32,038 nt of DNA from Candidatus Udaeobacter sp. (GCA_013372845.1 JAALOD010000024.1:1-32038), one strand, 5' to 3'. Counted from the stretch's first letter, positions 1 to 11,525 are shown. The notes: generated by a model not told the origin, from the sequence alone. A program made the numbers and translations.

Positions 1-156
<156 letters not shown>

Positions 157-240
157 CACCCCACCGGCGGGCACGCCGAGGCCTGTTCACATCTCCTTTT
201 TCCCTTCGTTTGCTTCTGTTAGCTTTTCGCTAATCGACGG

Positions 241-1843
241 CTACTGACCGCGGCTGGTGGGATCCACGCCGGCAAAGGTGAGAAAGTCGATCATACGAAA
301 GCTTGCCGGTGTTCCGTCGTGTGTGGGCAGCGTTGGAACCCAGTTCGGTTGCACGCTAAGGTAAGAGTCAGGGTCTAGCTGAAGCAGTCCGATGAATACT
401 TCGGCTACGATACGCGCGCCCATAGAGCCGAGACGTAGTCCATCCTCCCTCAACTGAGCTTCTTTCAGGATGTAATAGAAAAGCGGAGTCGATTGACAAA
501 CTCGGGACGAATCGTCTGCAGCTCAGCCAGCTCGGTGTCACTGAGTGGTGGGATGCCCATCTCGCGCGCGATGCGTTGACCGGAGGGAAGCTGCCAAGTC
601 AGACACCTTAATAAATTGCGTTGCATCAGCGAGTCCGGCGGCATCCCATTGAATATCGTCCCCAGCGGAAGGCGGAAGAGTGGCGTCGAAACTATTGTGT
701 CGATCTTTTGTTCGGCGCGCATCGGCACTGAAAGCGCCGCCGAAATCGAAGAAAGTCTGCCAGCCGATAAAGCGCCTCGGAGCTCTCGCGCCGCCACGCA
801 AGTCCACGGGTCGGAGCTACCTTCCCCGCCGGGTCGAAAATCATACCAAAGAATGGCTGTCCATTATCCCCGTGGAGATTGGCGCGGTATGAGGGCCGCA
901 CCATGCTGTGCCCAAATCGGTAGGTGATCTGGAACTCTACCGGAATAAACGCCTGGTTGTGTAACGGGTTATAGAAATGGCGACCATTTGTTAGACATCA
1001 TCATCACCGACTGAGGAGAACGTGTGGCAGGAACTCGTGAACGATCATCCACTGTAGTGCCACACGGTCAGGCGATGGCTTGAAGTAAGCGAATGTCGGT
1101 GATCGATGGATTCTGTGATCGAATGAGATCCACTGCATGGTTATGAAACAAAAGAAAGCCGCATGCAGACCGGCGATCATCATGTTCTCATCGTTCCGTG
1201 GGTCACCGATAATCGCCACGTGGTTAATCGGATCTCGCGGCAAGTCCTCGAACTGGCCACCGTTTTCGATTCGGAATTTGATGGGATCAGCCGGATCGTA
1301 TAACTCCGGGTTACCGCCTGGGCCGCCAGCGTAAACGGAGTCCAGATCAAAGAAGCAAGTGCGAGCGTTTTGTGAAATGATGGGCTGCGTCGGAAATCCG
1401 AGTCGGGACCTCTGGTCAAACGTCATATCATGGTCAAGGAACTGGCCGAAGAACGTCACTCCAGCGGTGTGCGTTGGATTGTTCCGGTTGATCAGACTGA
1501 GATTAGGATCCACGATCAGCGCCACAGGGCCTGCTGCCAGATCGTCGTTCGCATCCATGATCCCGCCCGGACTACCGAGCCCCATAAGAGCGTCGCGAAC
1601 CGCATTCGTTGGCGGGGCGAACGGTGGCAAATTACGGAACATCCGACCAAAATTTCCGGTCAGCGCTGGATCTGGAGGCGGTGCGGCGTTAGTGGCTTGC
1701 GCTTTCGATAAAACCCCAAAGCCGGCGAGCGCGAGGGCGATGAAAAGCCCAAAGCCGCCGAGCAACCCGGCGATTAGTAGATACGTCCCCCGGAGAGGCG
1801 AGCGGTGAATCAAATTTCTGGGGTCAATGTTTGAACCGTTCAT
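241..1843 (-). pseudogene. Animal-type haem peroxidase, broken by several frameshifts
   Basis: The largest piece (ORF 1004-1885) begins with a membrane/signal segment (LLIAGLLGGFGLFIALALAG) and carries the distal-histidine motif FGQFLDHDMTFD of animal haem peroxidases. Downstream frames continue the same protein: NGRHFYNP...YRFGHSMVRPSYRAN (proximal-His region), then PRRFIGWQTFFDFG, then TWQLPSGQRIAREMG, then TPLFYYILKEAQ, and finally EVFIGLLQLDPDSYL...FAGVDPTSRGQ with a stop at 241. At least four frame changes are needed (near 1010, 790, 720 and 488). The segments line up in order with few obvious losses, so the break is recent or is sequence error. The preferred start is 1843, because AGGAGG sits 10 nt upstream. 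An exported peroxidase is inferred; its substrate is unknown. Confidence 0.82.
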
Positions 1844-1853
1844 GATGTGATTT

Positions 1854-1859
1854 CCTCCT
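1854..1859 (-). promoter_or_regulatory. Ribosome binding site of the haem peroxidase
   Basis: Reading the minus strand, AGGAGG is followed by ten bases and then ATG AAC GGT. This supports the ATG at 1843 as the start, rather than the upstream ATG at 1885 used by the ORF track, which would place the Shine-Dalgarno sequence inside the gene. Confidence 0.6.
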
Positions 1860-2164
1860 ATTGTTTTGGCCTTCTGGGCATCCATTGATGTACTTCGTAA
1901 AATTTTCCGACGCGTTACACCGAAAGTGCAAAAGGCTTAAGATCCCTTCGCAGTGGGTCCGGCATGGCAGGCGCGCATATTCGTCAGATTTTGGAGCAAG
2001 GTGGAAGGCACAGTCCTTAACGCTTTGGCAAAATAGATCTGGCTTTGCGGTCTGATATTTGCGCTTTCGGCGACTAATCTGGCATCGTCTTCAGAGAAGC
2101 CGATCCACCTTTGCAAAGCAAATGCGCTGCTACTTAGACCGCCAGGTCGTTGCAGAGCTCGGCC

Positions 2165-5013
2165 TTATTTCGGCGCGAGAGAGGCGACGATTTTTTCGAA
2201 GCATGGATCGCCGCGCAGCGGGTCCCACCACGGCGAGAGTTTCAGGTGGCCATAGGTGGGAGAGGTTGGATAGCGGAGGGCGACCCCAAGCTGTTGGCAG
2301 GCGAGATCCTTGTTGCCAATCCACGCCGCGATCATCGCGAAACACACGACTATGCGCGTGCCGCTAATCGCATCTTTTTGCACAGGAAGCAGCTCGGTAG
2401 CGCCGCGGCCTTCGTGCAGCGCTTCCTCTTTTCGACCAAGTGCGGCGTCGATGAGACCAAGCACGCAAAGAGCGCCAGCGTCATCAGGGCGGGCGCGAAC
2501 CAGTTTCTCCTGCTCTGCGCGCGCAGCAGTAAATGTGGCACGTGCTTTGGCATCGTCTTTTGTCATCCGAGCGATAAGACCTTCTACAATGCGCGGGCTG
2601 TATTTTACTACCTCGTTACCAACGCTGTCCTCGCCTAGCGCCGCTAAAGCATTGACAGCGGCGGTGGGGTCGCGCTCTGCCAGTGCACAGGTAAGCCAGG
2701 TATCGGCCACACTTTGGATTGCACCAGGGTCTTTCGCGCGGAGTTCATCGATCAATTGATGCAACGGCCCGGTATCGGCTCTCGAATCCAATTCTACCTG
2801 CACGCGCTCTAATTTTGTCTCTACATCGTTCGGCGCGATCGCCAATGCGCGGTTCAAGATGGCTTCTTCCTCGGCGTAACGGCGAAGATCGCGATAAGTG
2901 ATGGCGGTCTGCTCTAGCAAGAGGAAGTTGCGCGGATCGAGATCGATTGCGCGCTCGAGATTGCGTAACGCCTCCTCCTCGTTACCGCCTGGGCGGCGAC
3001 GCTCAATATAACCTTTGAGCTCGAATAACCGAGCGTCATTGCGCAGGGTCTGGCGAGCAGTTTCCAGCTCAACCAGAGCGCCGTCGTAATCGCGGTATCC
3101 ACGGTAAAGATGTCCTGCACGTGCTAGATGGGCTTCGCCTGCATGGGGACGGAGATGAAACGCTGCATCAATCGCTGCTTCAGCTAACGCCAGACGTGCG
3201 GGCGTACGGTCCGCACGAAAGTGGTAAAGCTCATCATGGAGCCACGCGGGTTGGCATGCCTGGAAAAAGGTTGGGTCGTGCGCGACACTTGGTTCAGCAA
3301 ATCGGCCGCTTGCGAGAGGTTCCGCTTGTCGCTCTGGAGTGGTGCTAGAAGCTCCAGGCCAGAATGAGATTTCTGGCGCGGCTATAAGTCGAAAGCGGCG
3401 ATATCGGCGGTCGGTGGACGCTCGATAGCTAGCCTTTCAGCGGGCGAGATTTTAACGTGAAGCTGACCAGCGACCTTTGCGCGATCTCGCTCTGGATGGC
3501 AAACATCTCTTCAAATCGCGATCGTATTGTTCCGCCCAGACGTGCAATCGGTGCGCATCGATCAATTGGGCGTTTATGGCGTAGCCAGGCCCCAGTCTTC
3601 CGGACGCTACCTTCCAACACATGAGATACCCAGTTCTTGACCGATCTGGCGCATGTTGTGTTTGTCGCGATATTGCATGACGCTGGTGCGGCTGATCACC
3701 TTTAGATGGGCAATCTTTGCCAGCTTGGTCAGAAGATCGTCCTGACGCCATCGGCAAGAGGAGGCATCCTTCTTTGTCGTTACTCAGATTTTCAAACGGC
3801 AGAACCGAATTCCCGATGGTGGCGAACGTCCAGCTAGTTCGCTCTTCCAAACGATTACACTTACGCTACTGCCAAAGCGACTAACAACGTCAACTTACAG
3901 TGGTCGTTGGATTCCGTCGCACCCACTTTCTTCCACGAGCGAGAACGCCAGTACGTCGGGCTCAAGTTGGTTCATTGCTTTGTGGCGCTCAGGTCTTCGG
4001 CCGGCCGAGAGCGGAAGAGTACGGCGCGGCGGATCTTTCTCCAGACATTTCAGGCAGATTGTGGAAAGATCGCGATCCACTTTGGATTCCACAGGCGCGG
4101 CGGTCGCGGCTCAGCTTCCAGGAGTAACTTGATAGTTTCGTAGCATTTGTTGTTCTATCGCAAAGGCGGATGACAGTTAAAGTTGGTAGCACTGCACTGA
4201 GCCAATGCATCTTGCACTGGTTAACGGCGTTATTACTGGCCGCTTGTTCCGAGCCATGTAACTGGCAGTGGCCCAGGACTTCCAAGGTCAGGGTAACCTG
4301 CTCTCAGACTCGACTAATCAGGCAAGTCCGAAATCGGTAAGATGCGGTTCGCCTTTTGCTCTAACAGAATATCTTCGGCTTGATGTCTCGATGCAAAATC
4401 CCGTGTTCATGTGCGTATGCACGTTCGAGCCACCTTTGCGATGAGCTCCACAGCGTGCCGGATCGACATCGGCGCGTGTTTAACTACTTCTGTCAAGCTG
4501 GCCGCCTTCGACGAACTTCATGCTGAAGTAGCATTGGCCATCCTCCTGCCTACCTCGTAAATGGACGATACAGGGATGGTCGAGATGGCGGCAACTTCTG
4601 CTTGAACGAAAGCGCTTTGAGGTGCTGGTGCCCATGCCCGATCCAAGGCCTTTAATGCAACGATGCGGTTGAGACTTTCTCCTCCGGCGCGGAACACCCG
4701 CTGACACCGCCCGACTTCTTCCGGTAACTCGATCGCTGGCTAAATAGCGTCACGCATCTGCTGTTTGCGCGCTTGCTTCGCTTTGTCGTTTTGGAAGAAA
4801 GTCGCGTGGTCGCATGACTGGCCGTATCGGGAAGATTCTGGGTGCTGTCTCGGAGCACGCGGTGCAAAGTCGCTTCGGTGCGTCGGAAAAGTTTCGCGCC
4901 GCTTTCAGGCAAGCTCTAAGCTACAGTCGCCATTATCGAAGAACGAGACGACGAATCGGCGAAGACAGGAAACGGTGATGTCGCCGTTCGCCGCTTCGCC
5001 GACTCGCCGTTTC
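2165..5013 (-). pseudogene. Ser/Thr protein kinase with TolB/FlgO-like and TPR regions, heavily frameshifted
   Basis: Read on the minus strand across several frames, this is one long kinase gene. In order: YFSMKFVEGGQLD (kinase N-lobe/hinge); AYAHEHGILHRDIKP (HRD catalytic loop, near 4390-4430); a DFG motif (HLTDFGLA); DRDLSTICLKCLEKDP (C-lobe); GRKWVRRNP before a likely membrane segment; VLPFENLSNDKEG and INAQLIDA...VWAEQYDRDL (the domain often found between kinase and TPRs); then TPRs ending PTYGHLKLSPWWDPLRGDPCFEKIVASLAPK. From about 3290 to 2165 the frame is open. Upstream there are many frame changes. Kinases of this design are membrane-bound signalling proteins, common next to ECF sigma factors in Verrucomicrobiota and Acidobacteria. 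The exact start is uncertain. Confidence 0.78.
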
Positions 5014-5025
5014 ATTCCCTTCTCG

Positions 5026-5761
5026 TTAAGCCCGGACCACAGTGATTAGATGGCGTAAGTTCGTCTTCGACGTCGCCGGGCGTATAACCGTGTGGGCAAT
5101 TTCCTCCTCGCAATAACGATTTGATAGCGCTGCCGAAATCGATGAAAGGCCTGCCTGACCGCGTTCTCAGTCATGCCTAGTTGCGAAGCAATGTCCCGCC
5201 TGTGAGGGAGCGCCGGGTTCGTCCGGTAACAGTTGCACAAAATCAGGTAAACAACGCAGCATTACCGGCTGCGCGGTATTCATCCTTTGATCGGCTAAGC
5301 ACGCGTTCGGGGACCGTAGAAGCCCAGCGACGCTCGTAAATGCTCCTCAGTCATTACTGGGTCTGCAGGGTTCCATTTCGACCGTTCGTGCGTGCTTAGT
5401 TCTTCGAGCGGGATCAGCGTTTGTCCTTTTCCCGCTTAGCATCCACTTATCCGCGACGCCGTTCGTCGGCCAGGAAAATATTTCAGCGCCCCAAGCAGAT
5501 AAGAAGCAAGCGTCCCTTTTCCTTGCGAACGGCAGTCGAAGACTTCTGCTCCAGCAAATCCGCAAGAAACCCTGCGACATCCTCCGGCTTCCTCTATTAT
5601 ACCTGTCGTTGTGCGAAACCATAAATGGGTCGCCAATAAACGCGGCAAAGCTTTTCAGAGCGCTTTTTGTGCCGCAGGCGATTCACTTTGCGCTTCCAAT
5701 ACCACACTCCAATGTGTGGTAGTAAAGGCATCCCTGTTTTGCCCGACGTTTGCCGAACCAT
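5026..5761 (-). pseudogene. ECF-type RNA polymerase sigma factor, frameshifted
   Basis: Fragments in successive minus-strand frames read DAFTTTHWSVVLEAQSE, then EKLCRVYWRPIYGFAQRQ, then FLLGALKYF-like text, then RRDIASQLGMTENAVRQAFHRFRQRYQ (sigma region 4 helix-turn-helix), then PGDVEDELRHLITVVRA with a stop at 5026 once single-base shifts are allowed. This is the layout of the ECF-like sigma factors that precede Ser/Thr kinases in Verrucomicrobiota. At least four shifts are needed, and at least two of them look like single-base gains rather than losses. It lies directly upstream of the kinase on the same strand, so the two probably formed one signalling unit. The start near 5761 is approximate. 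Confidence 0.68.
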
Positions 5762-6072
5762 TCGCGTTCGACTCGCGAACATCCGACGCCAGGGCGACTC
5801 AGATTCGCCTCTGTCGTGAGCTTTCAGGGTGACAGGAGGGCTCACGCCGCGTGAAGTAAAAACTCGTGCAGACAATCAAGCCTGTAAAATCTGCCGACAG
5901 TGCTTTACCGAACATGCCGGGCTAACTGGATGAGAGTGTGGGACTTTGCAAAATTGGCGCTATCTGGTCTGGCTTTCATAGAGCAGAAACCGAGAACTCT
6001 GGAATCTTGAAGCACGAGCCCACCAAATTTATTCTGAGCGAAAATTGACAAGTGCAACTCGCAATTAATTGG
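5762..6072. other. Divergent intergenic region between sigma-factor remnant and miaA
   Basis: About 310 bases without a supportable gene. A TTGACA at 6045-6050 resembles a -35 box, but its matching -10 position would fall on the miaA start codon, so I do not call a promoter. No strong hairpin or repeat was seen. Confidence 0.4.
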
Positions 6073-7002
6073 ATGACGCGCGCACGTTTTTATCGTCAGC
6101 CGACTGCAACGGGGAAATCGAACTGGCAGCGGATGTCGCTCGTGAAAGAGGGCAGAAATCGTGAGCGCCGACGCGTTTCAAGTTTATCGCGGACTCAGTC
6201 TCCTTACAGCGAAACCGGATGCTTTAACGCTAGCCAAGGCTCCGCATCATCTGATTGGCACAACGCCTCTCCACGAAGAGATGAACGCAGAAAAATATCG
6301 GCGCGCGGCGTCTCGCGCCGTTGAAGAAATTCACTCGCGCGGCAAGCTCGCGATTGTTGTTGGCGGCAGCGGGCTTTATATCAAAGCGCTTACCCACGGA
6401 CTAGCGCCGTTGCCCGAATCCGATCCAAAGCTGCGTGAAAGATTGAACGCCATGAGCTTGGACGAATTGCACACCCAACTTGCCGAACTCTATCCCGAAG
6501 CGGCCCAAAAGATCGACCTGAAGAATCGCCGTCGCGTGGTTCGAGCCGTGGAGATTTGCCTGCGCACCGGAAAGCCGGTGTCGGGGGTTGTAGCCGGAGT
6601 CGGTGACTCCGGCCAGCCGGGATCAACGATCCCGGCTACAGGTGTTTTCGTTTTTCGCGACCGGGAAGAGCTTTATGCCCGCATCAATCAGCGAGTAGAA
6701 GCAATGTTCGAGAACGGCGTGATCGAAGAAGTGCGCGCCGCCGGGAAGGTGAGTTCGACTGCATCGCAGATGATCGGCTTTCGCGAAATTCATGAATTGC
6801 TCGATGGCAAAATGTCGATCTCGCAATGTATCGCCGCGATTCAGCAGGCAACCCGCCGATACGCCAAAAGACAGTTGACCTGGTTTCGGCGACAAACTAA
6901 TTTTTCACCGCTGAACTTGTCGCTTCTTACTCACAACGAAGCAATGATTCTGCTCCGAATGCTTTCGGAGCGGCGAAAGGTTTCGGCGGTTCGCGCAAAG
7001 GG

Positions 7003-7006
<4 letters not shown>
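6073..7006 (+). pseudogene. miaA: tRNA dimethylallyltransferase, 5' end frameshifted
   Basis: MiaA adds a dimethylallyl group to A37 of tRNAs reading UNN codons. From 6161 the frame is open for 281 residues (SADAFQVYRGL, IVVGGSGLYIKAL, KNRRRVVRAVEI, SQMIGFREIHELL, QATRRYAKRQLTWFRR), all typical MiaA blocks. The N-terminal P-loop is present but split over frames: ATG at 6073 reads MTRARF, then (P)TATGKS at about 6102-6120, then an NLAADVARERGAEI-like stretch. Restoring one base in each of four short T, C, C and G runs between about 6085 and 6158 gives one continuous reading frame, so this may be sequence error rather than a dead gene. Residues 143-160 of the 281-aa ORF are encoded by a palindromic repeat element. 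The stop overlaps the hflX start as ATGA. Confidence 0.85.
6589..6640. repeat. TGTAG...CTACA palindromic element inside miaA
   Basis: The outer arms TGTAGCCGG and CCGGCTACA are 9-bp perfect inverted repeats. Inside are two further hairpins, GGAGTC-ggt-GACTCC and GGGATC-aac-GATCCC, so the whole can fold as a three-way junction. It is read in frame as VVAGVGDSGQPGSTIPAT within MiaA, just before the conserved VFVFRDREELYARINQRV segment. The same architecture with other sequences occurs at 15772, 19990, 22372 and 29249. Confidence 0.8.
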
Positions 7007-8258
<1,252 letters not shown>

Positions 8259-8277
<19 letters not shown>

Positions 8278-8987
8278 CCAACCAGATCGCGGACGCGGGA
8301 CTCAACGCTCTTCGCAATCTGCGACCAGCCCGTCCGATCGTTGGCGGTGGATGGAAACTGAAGCGGATCCCCGATAGCCAACGTGATCGCGACAGGTCGC
8401 GGAATGTTGCGCTCTGGCGGCAGAGCTTCAAAAGTTCCACCAAGACCACACGGCACGACCGGCACATTGGTTTCCGCGACCAACATCCCCAGTCCGTGCT
8501 TGAAAGGCATCATCGATCCATTGCGACTGCGTCCGCCTTCTGGAAAGATGATGAAGATCGCTCGTTCTTCCTGTAATTTCCGGCGCAGATCGGCAAGCGC
8601 GTGTGGGCCGCAGTTCTTCCGCCACATCGGCAAGGCGTTAAGCATGATTGCCGAAAATGTGCTCGTCACTCTCGTATGAAAAAAGACGTCGCCCGCGGCG
8701 ATGGGAAAGGCACGTTCGCGATGGCGGGGAGTGAGCGCCGCTCCGAGAGCCAGTGCGTCGAGATGACTGCAATGATTCGCGGCGAGCACAAACGGCCCGT
8801 GCGGTGGCAGCTTCTCGCGGCCAACGATCGTTAGTCGGTGTCCGATCGCAAAGTAACTTCGCAGCAGCGAAAAACACACCTGATGCGCAAGGCTCTCAAG
8901 AAGCCCGCTTTCGCGCCTCACGCTGCGGAAGCGCTCGCTCGGAGTCAGGCCGGTGTCGTGGGCAGGTTGGAGGTTCCAGGGTTCCAT
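8259..8987 (-). CDS. 1-acyl-sn-glycerol-3-phosphate acyltransferase-like protein (PlsC family)
   Basis: 242 aa with the PlsC motifs: NHCSHLD at residues 71-77 (the HX4D catalytic pair H72/D77), FPEGGRSRNG at 148-157, and a VVPCGLGGTFEAL block. PlsC enzymes transfer an acyl chain to lysophosphatidate at the inner membrane, giving phosphatidate. It is the last gene of a three-gene minus-strand cassette; its ATG overlaps the stop of the cytidylyltransferase by one base (TGATG). Phosphatidate made here is the substrate of the neighbour. A specific acceptor other than lysophosphatidate is possible, since the family is broad. Confidence 0.9.
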
Positions 8988-9997
8988 CAGATTTGCCAGC
9001 CGCTGAAAATTTGCTGCGGTTGGCCGACAGCAAAGCCGACAAAATAATTGACGTAGTGAAACACGGCGGGAGCGACAAGAATCAGACTATCGAACCGATC
9101 GAGAATGCCGCCGTGTCCCGGAATGAGTTTCGAGGTGTCCTTGAGACCGAGGTCACGTTTGATTGAGGAAAGCATCAGATCGCCGAATTGCCCCACTATG
9201 CTGACAATGATGCCAAGTCCCAGCAAACGCACCGGTGTGTCGAGGGCTGTTCCGGACCAGATGAAATGCGCGCCGACCGCAACGAGTGGCGTAGTTAGCG
9301 CGATTGCTCCAAACGCACCTCCTACTGTCTTGTTCGGACTCGTGTTCGGGACAAATTTTCGATGACCAAATAGATGGCCACAGATGTAGGCAAAGATGTC
9401 GTTGAGTTCCACGGCGAAGACGATGAGTAGAAGGATCGGGCGATAGTTCCAATCGTTGGCCATGTAGCCAAGGTTGCCGAGTGCGCTTCCGAAAAGAGCG
9501 AAACCCAGCACACCCAGGCCAACGCGCTGGATGTAGCCCTTAGGCTGATCGGGGATTAACCCGCCAATGGCGATCAGCGCGACCGTGAGCGGAAACAAGG
9601 CAACAAAGAGTCGATACCAATTATCTAACGCGGCAAAAGCGATAAAGAGAATACCGATTACCACGATGAGACTGATGGTTCGTTCCCGAAACAATCCTGT
9701 GATGCGGGCATATTCCCGATAACAAAGAAAACTTAGCGTGGCCACTGCCAGTATCGTCCAGAAAGCGCCTGCAAGAACGGGAACCAGGATGAACAGCGCC
9801 AGCCAGATCCAGGACCGATAACGGTCCCAGAGTTCCTTTCTTTTATCGCTGGTGCTGTTAGCCGCGCGCGTTGCGACAAGAATGAGCACCGGCGCTAAGA
9901 GGAACAGAGCGAGAGCAGTCAGAGTGAGGACAACGGTCACGGGATCGTCAAAAGCGTGACGAAATCCGAAGAGTCGTTCGCGCGTAATTTCGCTCAT
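8987..9997 (-). CDS. Phosphatidate cytidylyltransferase (CdsA/YnbB type)
   Basis: 336 aa, multi-pass membrane protein ending in the CDP-diglyceride synthase signature SSIKRDLGLKDTSKLIPGHGGILDRFD (S-x-K-R...K-D...H-G-G...D-R-x-D). It makes CDP-diacylglycerol from phosphatidate and CTP. The start is set at 9997 (MSEITRERLF): this ATG overlaps the TGA of the upstream phosphotransferase (ATGA), while the ORF-track extension to 10198 runs through that gene. Because it sits with a YnbA-like gene, it may be the dedicated YnbB-type copy rather than the housekeeping cdsA, which is usually found near uppS and dxr. That paralogue assignment is inference. Confidence 0.92.
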   Translation of the reverse strand: MSEITRERLFGFRHAFDDPVTVVLTLTALALFLLAPVLILVATRAANSTSDKRKELWDRYRSWIWLALFILVPVLAGAFWTILAVATLSFLCYREYARITGLFRERTISLIVVIGILFIAFAALDNWYRLFVALFPLTVALIAIGGLIPDQPKGYIQRVGLGVLGFALFGSALGNLGYMANDWNYRPILLLIVFAVELNDIFAYICGHLFGHRKFVPNTSPNKTVGGAFGAIALTTPLVAVGAHFIWSGTALDTPVRLLGLGIIVSIVGQFGDLMLSSIKRDLGLKDTSKLIPGHGGILDRFDSLILVAPAVFHYVNYFVGFAVGQPQQIFSGWQI

Positions 9998-10656
9998 TTC
10001 AGCGCGTGTGCGATTCGGCTGAGTCGGCGAATGACCGTGATTATGCAGCCAACAACAATCATGACGAGCCCCAAAGCCATCAGGCCGATCTGCGAGTCGT
10101 TGAACGTAATGATCTGCCAGGAACGTGGCGTGATTGCCGCGTAAACACAGATGAGCGTGATGACCAACATGCGATGTTGTTTTGCCATCGGTCCGCAAAA
10201 CTCGTTAGGTGCGCCGGCGATTTTTCCGGCGGCGCGAACATAAGCGGTGAAGATTGCCAGGATGGTTGCGATGTAGCCGAGTGTAACGTTTCCGCCCCAC
10301 GCGAATCCGGCGCCAATGAAAACTGCAGCGTCCGAAATGCGATCTGGTATTTCGTTGTAAAGCTCGCCAGCTTTCGAGGTGCGACTCGAAGCAATGGCAA
10401 CCATTCCATCGAGCATGTTGGCAGTCAGACGTAACTGCGCGCCAAGCGCGGCGATGAGCCACAAGATTCGGTAATCAGCAATTGAAGTCATGCCGAGAGC
10501 AATGCCCGCGACAATGCATGTAGACATTCCCGCAATCGAAATTGCGTTAGGCGAAACATTTCGTGAAGCGAGCCAGGCCGTTGACGACTGGGCCCATTTT
10601 CGATTGCGCGTTGCGATTGGGCGGCGGTCAATTGAGTTGCTGGGCGCTTGCTCCAT
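9994..10656 (-). CDS. CDP-alcohol phosphatidyltransferase family protein (YnbA-like)
   Basis: 220 aa membrane protein. Start chosen at 10656 (MEQAPSNSID); the longer ORF runs through a palindromic repeat. The CDP-alcohol phosphotransferase motif is recognisable as NMLDGMVA...GELYNEIPDRISD (residues 80-109), but the usual D-x2-DG-x2-AR...G-x3-D-x3-D has Asn at positions 80 and 101 in place of the first and third Asp, and no Arg after the Ala. From memory, E. coli YnbA-type proteins look similar and are also encoded beside a CdsA-like gene. It would transfer a phosphatidyl group from CDP-diacylglycerol to an unknown alcohol. It leads the cassette and is divergent from nth. Confidence 0.82.
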   Translation of the reverse strand: MEQAPSNSIDRRPIATRNRKWAQSSTAWLASRNVSPNAISIAGMSTCIVAGIALGMTSIADYRILWLIAALGAQLRLTANMLDGMVAIASSRTSKAGELYNEIPDRISDAAVFIGAGFAWGGNVTLGYIATILAIFTAYVRAAGKIAGAPNEFCGPMAKQHRMLVITLICVYAAITPRSWQIITFNDSQIGLMALGLVMIVVGCIITVIRRLSRIAHALK

Positions 10657-10724
10657 AACAGTGCTGGCAACCGATAGCAGGTCATCACCGTAATGTGCAG
10701 AATAAAGTGACGGAACCAGTGACG

Positions 10725-10783
10725 CAGGCAATCCCTGTCTGCGGGAACCTCGCGAGGAGTGGACGGACTCCTGTCCGCCTGAG
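10725..10783. repeat. Palindromic repeat between the lipid cassette and nth
   Basis: Contains the perfect palindrome CCTCGCGAGG (10748-10757) overlapping AGGAGT-ggacgg-ACTCCT (10755-10772), with GGAC...GTCC pairing just inside. It belongs to the same general class of hairpin-rich intergenic repeats as others in the window but lacks TGTAG/CTACA ends. It lies in a divergent region, so it is unlikely to be a terminator. Confidence 0.55.
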
Positions 10784-10847
10784 GCGATAACAAGATTGCT
10801 GGCCTTGAAACTTGCAGACAAGATTGTCTGCATCACATAATGCGCAT

Positions 10848-11525
10848 ATGACTGCGCGCGAGCGGGTGAAAGAATTAATCAAGGCTTTCCCGAAAGTTTA
10901 CCCCAATGCGCACACGGAGTTGAATTTCAAGAACCCGCTCCAGTTACTGGTAGCGACGATTCTTTCGGCGCAATGCACGGACAAGCGGGTCAATATGGTC
11001 ACGCCCGCCCTGTTCAAGAAATATCGCACGGCAAAAGATTATGCAGACGCGCCGCAGGCCGAGTTCGAAAGTGCAATCAAATCGACGGGGTTCTACCGCG
11101 CGAAAACCAAAAGCATTCGCGGGGCCATGCGCGCAATCGCAGAGAAACACGGTGGAAAAGTTCCAGACACAATGGAGGAACTAAACGCGTTGCCGGGTGT
11201 TGGCCGTAAGACGGCGAATGTGGTGCTAGGCAATGCGTTTGGAAAAAACGAAGGCATTGTGGTGGACACGCACGTGATCCGGTTGTCGCAGCGGCTTGGC
11301 CTGACAAAACACAAAGACGCAGAAAAGATCGAGCTGGATTTGATGAAATTCGTGCCGCGCGAGCATTGGACCGACTGGAGCCATTGGCTCATCTGGCACG
11401 GGCGCCGCCGTTGTTATGCGCGAAAACCGGATTGCAGTCGGTGCGAAGTTTTCCGGTTATGTCCTAGCGGCAAAGTTTTCCTGCGCACTGGGCAGGCAAA
11501 AACGACCGACGCGAACGCTGTTTAA
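10848..11525 (+). CDS. nth: Endonuclease III
   Basis: 225 aa, the normal length for Nth, a base-excision repair DNA glycosylase/AP lyase for oxidised pyrimidines. The helix-hairpin-helix LPGVGRKTANVV contains the catalytic Lys121, and VVDTHV contains the catalytic Asp140. The 4Fe-4S loop is complete, with the C-X6-C-X2-C-X5-C spacing seen in CYARKPDCSRCEVFRLC. Start at 10848 (MTARERVKEL) chosen over 10812 because it matches the family N-terminus. The stop overlaps the stop of the convergent downstream gene (TTAA at 11522-11525). Confidence 0.96.
   Translation: MTARERVKELIKAFPKVYPNAHTELNFKNPLQLLVATILSAQCTDKRVNMVTPALFKKYRTAKDYADAPQAEFESAIKSTGFYRAKTKSIRGAMRAIAEKHGGKVPDTMEELNALPGVGRKTANVVLGNAFGKNEGIVVDTHVIRLSQRLGLTKHKDAEKIELDLMKFVPREHWTDWSHWLIWHGRRRCYARKPDCSRCEVFRLCPSGKVFLRTGQAKTTDANAV

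Noticed and set aside
1359-1808. 149-aa plus-strand ORF
   Set aside because: Antisense to the haem peroxidase N-terminal region, which has recognisable motifs.
5700-5720. Palindrome ACCACAC-tccaat-GTGTGGT
   Set aside because: It lies inside the recognisable sigma-factor coding stretch (TTHWSVV), so it is probably chance within codons, not an operator.
6045-6072. Possible sigma-70 promoter (TTGACA) before miaA
   Set aside because: The -10 position at normal spacing would overlap the ATG at 6073, and no good TATAAT is present.
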